64,000 nt of DNA from Delphinus delphis (taxonomy: Eukaryota > Chordata > Mammalia > Artiodactyla > Delphinidae): positions 64,540,080 to 64,604,079 of the forward strand of contig NC_082694.2 of assembly GCF_949987515.2 (NCBI RefSeq), given 5' to 3'. Positions within the stretch are counted from its first letter, which is position 1; every line of letters begins with the position of its first letter. The translations under genes and the position numbers were made by a program. Under the pieces are notes generated by a model, which worked only from the letters and a program-made list of their open reading frames with translations, ran no database searches and was not told where the DNA came from. Shown here one piece after another: positions 52,101 through 61,100 of this stretch.

Positions 52101-55100
52101 GAGCCCTGGTCCAGGAAGATCCCACATGCCGTGGAGCAACTAAGCCCGTGGGCCACAACTACTGAAGCCCACGCGCCTAGAGCCCGTGCTCCACAACAAG
52201 AGAAGCCACCGCAATGAGAAGCCCACGCACCGCAACAAAGAGTAGTCCCCACTCCTTGCAACTAGAGAAAGCCTGCCCGCAGTAACAAAGACCCAACACA
52301 GACAAAAATAAAAATTAATTAATTATTTTTTAAAAAGGATAAATGAAACTTTAACAATGTTTCCCAGGAATAGATAGGTCAAAGCATTTTAGGGCCTAAA
52401 GAGTCAATAACTCAAAATTAAACAGAGAAAACAGTGAAAGGAATAGGGATATGAGCCAAATCTTTTAGGATGAATCTATAATGGTGTCATATGTTTTCAA
52501 TTAAAGGAAACTTCAACTGAGTAATGTAGACTGGCTCACCCCTGTTTTGCCATTGCTAAAGAAGCTAAGAAATCTAATAATCACCTGTCAGTTTATATAA
52601 AGCATGCTTATTTAATTTTAGAACTAAATTAAACTTTGAATACATTGAAGTTTTTGTCATAAAAACTCTTAAGAGTGATTACTCCTTTGTTATCTTGAAG
52701 TGTTTTTGAAGTATCAAACTAAGATTAAATCACAAAACCATATATATTTGAAGATTTTATTCAAAGTTTGTCAGATTTCCAGTTAAAGACAGATTTGCTT
52801 GGAGACTGGCTAATATCAGAATCACTGAAATTATTTTCCTAAATTAAGGGTTGAACAAGGACTATTTTTCCTAATAATTTATCTTCTTCCTTCTTATTTG
52901 GTGTCATTTCCTGAAACAGTCTCTGTTAGGTGATGCCTTGATATTTTTTCCGTTCACTGTATTCCTTCTTTTTAATTTTTGCCACGGTCAAAAAAAATAA
53001 AATGTTAATGAAATGCCGTATTTTCTACTCTGTGAGAGGTAAACATGGACAGATGCTTCAGTTTATTAAAGTCTAATTAATAATTGTCTTTCTAAAAAGT
53101 TTTATATATTTTATGAGATGTCTTACACATCTTTTTCAGATTTATTTATAGATATTTTCTTTTTCTTTTGGCCGTGCCACCCAAAGGATGTGGGATATAG
53201 TTCCCCGACTAGGGATTGGAAGCACAGAGTCTTAACCACTGGACCCCCAAAGGAAGTCCGACATTTTCTATTTTTGATACTATTCTAAAAGACATCTTTA
53301 AAAAGCTCATTTGGGACTTTATTGGTGGCGCAGTAGTTAAGAAACCACCTGCCAATGCAGGGGACACAGGTTCAGTCCCTGGTCCAGGAAGATCCCACAT
53401 GCGGTGGAGCAACTAAGCCTGTGTGCCACAACTACTGAGCCTGTGCTCTAGAGCCCGTGAGCCACAACTACTGAGCCTACGTGCCACAGCTACTGAAGCC
53501 CACGCACCTAGAGCCTGTGCTCCACAACAAGAGTAGACACCGCGATGAGAAGCCCATGCGCCAAAGGGAAGAGTAGCTCCCGCTCCCCTCAACTAAAGAA
53601 AGCCAACACGCAGCAACGAAGACCCAACACAGCCAAAAATGGATATAAATAAAACGACACCTTCTTTAAAAAAACAACAACAACAACTGAACCTACCTCT
53701 GTTTGATTGAGGCTAGAGTTTGGAACTCGTGGGGCATGGTGGCTCAGAGCAGAGAGACAAACAAGTATGAGGTGTAGTGCTCCAATTTCCAATGCCATCC
53801 TCCGCAGAAGCACACCATCGTCAGTCGTCAAAGGTGTAGTGCTAAACAAGCTACGAAGGACATGGAAAGGAAGGGTTGGGAGCACATTGGCTGATGGAGA
53901 TTGCAGGATATGACCTAGATTAAAAGGAGAAGAGAACTCAATATTAAAAATATTTAAAAACACAATAAGGAACAACACACAAGCTTACAAATTTATAATG
54001 GCAATGTAATATAAAATTATTTCATTATACTTATTAGAAAGCAACCACAAAATAATATCAGAAATAGTGATATCTTAATCTTTAATATTAAAGTGTCTAG
54101 AAAAGCTCAGTAAGAAGACATCAGATACATAAACTCCAAAAGAAAGCTGAAATATACTCATATGATAAAAGTTACAGACTGTCAAAATTATTATAATCTA
54201 GAATTTAAGCAAAAACTAACAACTAAAAAAGAAGCATTAAAAGTTTCTTACAAGAGTATGAAAGTAACTGCTTGCCTTGGAAGTAGTTTCAACCATGAAT
54301 GCAAGAGTGTAACAATTTTGTTTTGTTTGCAATAAAGTTTTGTGCTATGTTCTAGCTAGGGAGGGGCCTTAAATGTAAAAAAACAAAACAAACAAACACC
54401 CACTCCTAAATGAATGGGAGATGAGACTACTGTAAAAAGGTATGTCAGAATTATGCTTTTTAATAAACATTCATTGTATATTCACTAGAAATAGTTTGAA
54501 ATGACCTAAAGACAATTCTTTTTCCTTTTTAGTGTTACACCTACTATCTCATAATAGAGTCCTAAAATACTGTGGTTCTTATCCCTCTAGGTACTTAAAA
54601 AATCAGATGAAGCAATTAGAAATTCCCGATCTATTAAAATAAGTATATACAATTTATATATGAAACCAAACAAGCAGGACTTATTTAGTATATAGACACT
54701 GTAATTTAATAACAATTATTACAAAAATATTTAAAATTATGTCAACATTTTTGAAGAATTCCATCAATATGAAAATACAAAAGAAAAAGTCCATGCAATG
54801 AATATTCAACAGCTTCAGTTATAGGATTCATGAATAAATTCATATAATTTTATTGGATTATATATACTTCGTTGTACAGGGTTTAAAAGTGTATACTTTC
54901 TAAATGGCATGTGAAAGATATCACCTCTAATCAAAACCACATGAGTTTAAAGTAAGATTAAAAAATACTAATTATCAAATGTAATGGTAATTGAAGAATT
55001 AGAGGTAAACCAAATGAAAATGTACTTGCTAGGCTACCCTATGATTTTTCTTTGTTTCTTCTATTAACACAACTGCCAGCCCAATGGAAATAATCATCAT

Positions 55101-58100
55101 AGCTTTCTATTATTATTCTCTATTATTATTATATTATGAAATAGATTATCATATAGTATATTGTTATAATATTTTCTTCATTCTGTTCTCTTTTTTTTTG
55201 CGGTACGGGCCCAGCCCCTCTGCGGCATGTGGGATCTTCCCGGACCGGGGCACGAACCCGTGTCCCCTGCATTGGCAGGCAGACTCTCAACCACTGCACC
55301 ACCAGGGAAGCCCCATTCTTTTCTCTTTAATCTAAATATTGCTACCAGATTCACTGAAGAATTTTTTAAAAAGATTCTCATCATATCACTACTTCACTTA
55401 ACATATTTTAATAAATTTTAATTACTATTTGGAATAAAATCTGAAGTTCTTAAGAAGCCTTTCCATGATCTGTTATCAATAACAACTTTTTAAATGAGTT
55501 CTCAGTCCTGCTTTATGCAAATTTCATCAGCCAACTTATCCCCTCTCATATGAGCATATAAACACTGCTCAAATCATTCCTTCCTTCTGAAATAACCATT
55601 CTCAACCTACATTGACAATTTCCTTCAAGGCCCCACTAAAAACTACAATGCTGTTTTATTCACATTGCTGGGTAGTAAGGAAATGATCTCACACTTGTAA
55701 GCCTCCATAATACTGTACTTCTCTCAAGGCTTTTATAACTTGCTAAGTCTATATGTGTATATACATTCCTCATTGCTATTACTGGAACACATTAGCTACT
55801 TGATGGCAGGATCTAAATACCTGCTTCATCTTTAAATGCCTCCAACGGTGCCCAGCAGTTTTGTAAGCACTCAATATATAACTTTTGAATGAATAAAGAA
55901 GTGAAAATGAAGCTTCTTTAGGATTTATTATATCTATTATTGGAACTAAGTTGCCAATAAGAAATTATCTAGTAGCTAAACTATGAAATAAATGATGAAT
56001 AATAGGTAATGATCTGAGTAATTTTACACAACCTACCTACATTAAATTTCATTAATAACACTAAACACTTACTTCCTTCTCCATCATCTGTCACTCCCAA
56101 AACCAAGCGAAGAAGGCACTGGGCATGTTTTCTTTCTTTTAGTAGCACTTCAGCATAGCCCGGAAGACGAAGAAATAATCCAAAAGCAGCCAAAGAATGG
56201 GCAGGTATGGGAGACATGGTCTGTACTGCTGACTTGATAGGTGGAGGTTCAGCAGCAATGGTTTCTGGTGCTTCATAAACTAATTCCCCTGATTGTTCAA
56301 TAGTCACCCATTCAAACTGATCACTATCCTTTGGTTTCTCCTGAGTGGTAGATGTTACAACTGGAGCACTCACCTAAAGAAAAAACAATTTTGTTCGGCT
56401 ATTTGTATGTTTCAACATCAGATTCAAACTAAAGACTTGAATTCAAATGATCTCCTTAAAATATAAGAATATAAAAATCAATAAAGGATGTAGAACTGAT
56501 CACTTTGGTGTATACCTGAAACTAACACATTGTTAATCAACTATACTCCAATATAAAATAAATTTTTTAAAAAAAATCAGTAAAAGGACATGTTTTTTAA
56601 AATGAGTTACATGATACCATGAGTATGGTGGTGTCTGCCAAGTATCTCTACTCTAAAAATTACTATTTTCTCCTTTGGAATTAGTTAAGTATCTGTAGAC
56701 AGGTTCTTTGAGACTATATAAATACCCTGTTTTGCACTAAACTTTGATCATTAGAGTTAGCATTTTTATGCTGTGTGAAATAATAATTATTACAGTGGTT
56801 GCCAAATGGTGATTTTCTAATTCTACCATTCCTGCTACATTAGTTGGCACTGAACTGTTCACAAAAACGTTTCCTTCTTCTCCATCTATTTATTCATTCA
56901 TTTATTTATATCCGTATGATTCTAATTTTACTCTATAAGTTATAATCTGTTACTATCATTTTATCTGATGCCCAAGGAGAATCAGATTTGGTCAGTGGAA
57001 CCCCCTCAAAGCAGGCTTCTGTATCTAGGCTCATCTTGTACATTCTCTGCCCCAATCCTAGAATTTTTCCAAGGGGCACTGGTTTTAGTGGAAACGGTAT
57101 TTTAAGAAGAAGATATGGTATATAGGAATGTACACACTGCTGGGGGTAGTCTGATTCCATGCCCTATAAGCAAACAAGTCTAGGAAAAAATATATAGAAA
57201 CATGTATATCTGTGACTAAATATATAGACAAAATTTCTAGCCTGTACTCTTCCATATGCCATGGTCATGAAAAACAAAGGTAACAGAATTGTTACAGATT
57301 ACAGGAGACTAAAGAGACAACTGAATGCAATATATGATCCTGAACTGAATCTCTGACGATTACCTCCCTCAAATCATGCAAAAGAAATTGAATTTTTTTC
57401 CTTTTGCCCTTGAGAACATTAGTGGGACAACTGGCAAAATGTGAATAAGATCTGATCACTGACTTATTTTACTGTTAACCACAGGTAACATTTGCTTATT
57501 TCTTTGCACGTCTGGTAATCTTTCTATTATACACCGTACATTGTTGATGAGATGTTGTAGTAACTCTTAGTTCTATAATCACACTCTGCAATGTGTTCAG
57601 TTTTATTTTAGAAAATAGTTAAATTACTGATAGGTCACCTTGAGGCCTTCTGTAAATTTATTAGGAGAATCTATTTTGGTTTTGCTCTTATTTCTCAAGT
57701 GAATCCCTGATTACCGGGATGCCATCTATACTCTTAATGTGTGACTCATTTTCAATTCCAATAGAAAAGCCAAGATTTTTACCTCTAACTTGGAAGGAAT
57801 AGAACTGCAAATTGTCTCCTCCATGCTGGAGAGACGCTGAAATCGCTGGACAGCTCTTTCACCCTTCTAGTTTTCCCTCAAGAAACCTATGTATCCGTAA
57901 TTCAGGAGCCAGCTATTGTTGTGCAGAAATTCATGTGCAGAAATTCATGTGCAGAATTCCTGGAGCTCCCCCATCTGTGGCTCCCTCCTTTCTGAATTCC
58001 TCCCCTTTTAATTTCCAGCCAGGATGGAAGAACCAAACTCCTCTGTAGCTTTTGCATGATTTCTACCATCTTACCCCACAGAGCCTGAGGAGTACTCTCA

Positions 58101-61100
58101 GGAGAAAAGTCACGTAGACACTAATCTCACCTAATGTGGTTCCATTCTTTTTGTGTTTAAATCCTCTTCAATATGTGCCTACTTTTAGTCGCTCTCCAGA
58201 GCCTTTCAACATTTTTTTTTTAAATAGTCTGTCCAGAGTTTATATATACAGGAGAGTTAATCCTACACCTGTTATTCTGTTTTACCAATTTACCTTTTAT
58301 TGAAAGAGTAGTAATGTTGAGGGAAATGTACAAAATTTTCTTCACTGGGTATAAAATTCTAGGATGGCAGATTTTTTTTCTTTTTACATTTCAAAGATGT
58401 AATTCCCTGGCTCCCAAGGTTTCTGATGAAAGGTTAGTTGTCAGTGTTATTGTTACTGTTTTGAAAAGAAATGAGTCGACTGCTTTTTTGGCTGGTTTTA
58501 AGCTCTTCTCTTATTTTTGTTTTAAGCAGTTTATCATAATGTTCTTAAATATGAATATCCTGCTTGGGGTTTACAGAGCTTCTTGAATTTTGGATTGAGG
58601 TTTTATATCAGTTCTGGAAATTTTCTTCCTTTCTGTACTGTTTCTGTCCCTGTTTCAATCCACTCTTTTTCTGCAACCATAAATTCACATCAGAATTTTT
58701 CACTTCTAGCTACAAGTCCATATAGCTCTTATGTTCTTTTCATTCCTTATACATTCCGTGCTTCAGTTTGGATGATTTCTTTTGACGCATCTTCTCTATC
58801 ACTAATTTTGTAATCTTTAGTGTTTAATCTGTAGAAAAACCCATCTAACAGTTTTCTTAATATGAAGTATTAGAAATTCCCAACCCATTCTACAAGACGG
58901 TATTACCCTGATACCAAAATGAGACAAAAACATCCTAAGAAAGTACAGACTAAAATCTGTATTCATTTCCTATATGGTAAGCTATAACACATCACCACAA
59001 ACTTACTTAAAACAATACAAATTTGTTATACTAAAGATCTAGAGGTCAGAAATCCAAAGAGAGTCTTAGGGAGCTAGAATCAAAGCTTTTGATCCTAAAT
59101 ATCAAGTGTTCCTTCTGGAGACTCTCAGGGAGTGTGGGTTCCTTGTGTTTTCCAGCTTCTAGAGGCTATTCACATTCCTTGGCTTTTGGCCGCTTCATTT
59201 GAACCTCTGCTTCCACAGTCACATCTCCTCCTTTGACTTTGCTACCCTTGTCACACAACTTTCTCTATTCTTGGCTTCTGTTTAGATGGCTGAGGGGATC
59301 CACGAGTAATATGACTGATCTCTTCAAATAGCACTCTGTGTGACTGAATGCACTAGCATCTTGATTTTTCTGAGGCACCAGCAAAGGTTGAACAGCCACA
59401 TCTTTGGCTTTTTCTCCAGAGCATGCTTTTCTGACAGCAAATCTCTAGTTTTAGCATCTTTTGCAATCTGGATAGACTGAGAATTTCTCAAATTGTCAAG
59501 TGATAGTTGCTTGTTGCTCAACAGTTCTTTCCTCTCACATTTTACTATTAGCACCAAGAAGAAAACAGGTAACTCTTCACACTCGGGTTGGAAATGCAAC
59601 TAAATATCCAAGTTCATCACTTACAAGTACTGCCTTCCACATTCAGGACATAAATATGCTAGGATTTCTACCAATAAAAGACAGGGATATCCTTTCCTCC
59701 AGTTTCCAATAACATGTTCCTCATTTCTTTCTAAGCTGCACCATTAGTACTTTTAACATCCATATTTCTACCAACAGTCTGCTTAAGCCAATTTAGGTAT
59801 TCTCTATGATACACAGGTTCTCTCTACTGTGATCCTCACTTTCATCTGGGCCCTCACTGGCAAAGGCTTTCCATCCATAGTTCTACTAGTCATCTGTTCA
59901 AGGCAATCTAGACCTCTTTTTATCATGTTCCTCAAAATTCTTCCACACTCTGACAACTACCCAATTCTAAAGCCACTTCCACCTTTTAGGTATTTATTAT
60001 AGCAGCACCCAATTTCCACTCAATATAATAAAGCATACTGAATACTGAATTAGGGAAGTCATTTTCATTGAACAACAATAATCTTGAGAATGTCGAAGTT
60101 TTTTCCATTTCAAACTTTTGGCTGTATCATTACATTTTCTAGGAAGAAATAAAATTTTACTCATATTTTTCTGTGACAGTCATCTTATATCATGGTTATA
60201 TTATCTTAAAATAAAAATAGCATAAGCTCTTTGAATAGCAGGTTAAGTAATAACCATTTACTGAATAGGTATTATTGTGGATTGAACTGTATCCTCCCAA
60301 AGATATGCTCAGGTCTTAACCCCCAATACCTGTGAATGTGACCTTATTTGGAAATAGGGTCTTTGCAGATGTAATCAATTAAGAGATGAGGTCATAATGG
60401 CTTAGGGTGGACCCTAAATCCAATGACAGTGTTGTTATAAGGAGAGGGAGATACAGAGACACACAGATACACAAAAGGAAGATGGCCATGTGAAAAGGCA
60501 GGCAGAAACTGGAGTGATGCCGCTACAGACCAATGAATGCCATTAACTGCCAGCAATAACCAGAAGCTAAGAAGAGGCAAGGAAGGATAATCCCCTAGAG
60601 CCATCAGTGACCATGGCTCTGGTGACACCTTGATTTCAGACTTACAGCCTCCTGAGCTGTAAGAAAATTAAATTTCGGTTGTTTTAAGCCACCCAGTTTG
60701 TGATACTTTGTCACCACGGCCCTAAGAAACTAATGCAAGCATACACACACACATACACACCCCCCCCCCAAGTACACACACACACACACACACACCCCAA
60801 GTAGATAAAATTAGAGAGAATAATTCCCCTACCTCAATCAACAGAAATAAAGAGCTTGGTGTTTACAACTCTCCACGCATCACACTCCCCCCTCATTAAT
60901 AGCAGAACATCAAAAGTACACACCTCAGTGACAGTAACATCAATGAGCAGGGGAAGAGGTTAAATTAATGTTTTAAAAACTACTTAAATGGAAATGGCAC
61001 TTAAAAAGGAATAAAAGTTAAGCCAAAAGACATAGTGTATTTGGGTAGAAGCATACACTACTATTTCACTCTCCCATTTCCAGTAATATCCGTAATTAAT

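Larger units (their letters stand above)
51493..53696 (-). other. BIRC6: BIRC6 intron D-E
   Basis: Contains an L1 3' fragment and three SINEs; 52340-53160 is unremarkable AT-rich sequence. Confidence 0.9.
53915..56072 (-). other. BIRC6: BIRC6 intron C-D
   Basis: Contains the internally deleted type A SINE and an L2 fragment. 53915-55190 shows nothing recognisable. Confidence 0.9.

Noticed and set aside
57812..58048. 78-codon plus-strand ORF with a Cys-containing repeat
   Set aside because: The repeat is the short gtgcagaaattcat tandem repeat. No gene signals.
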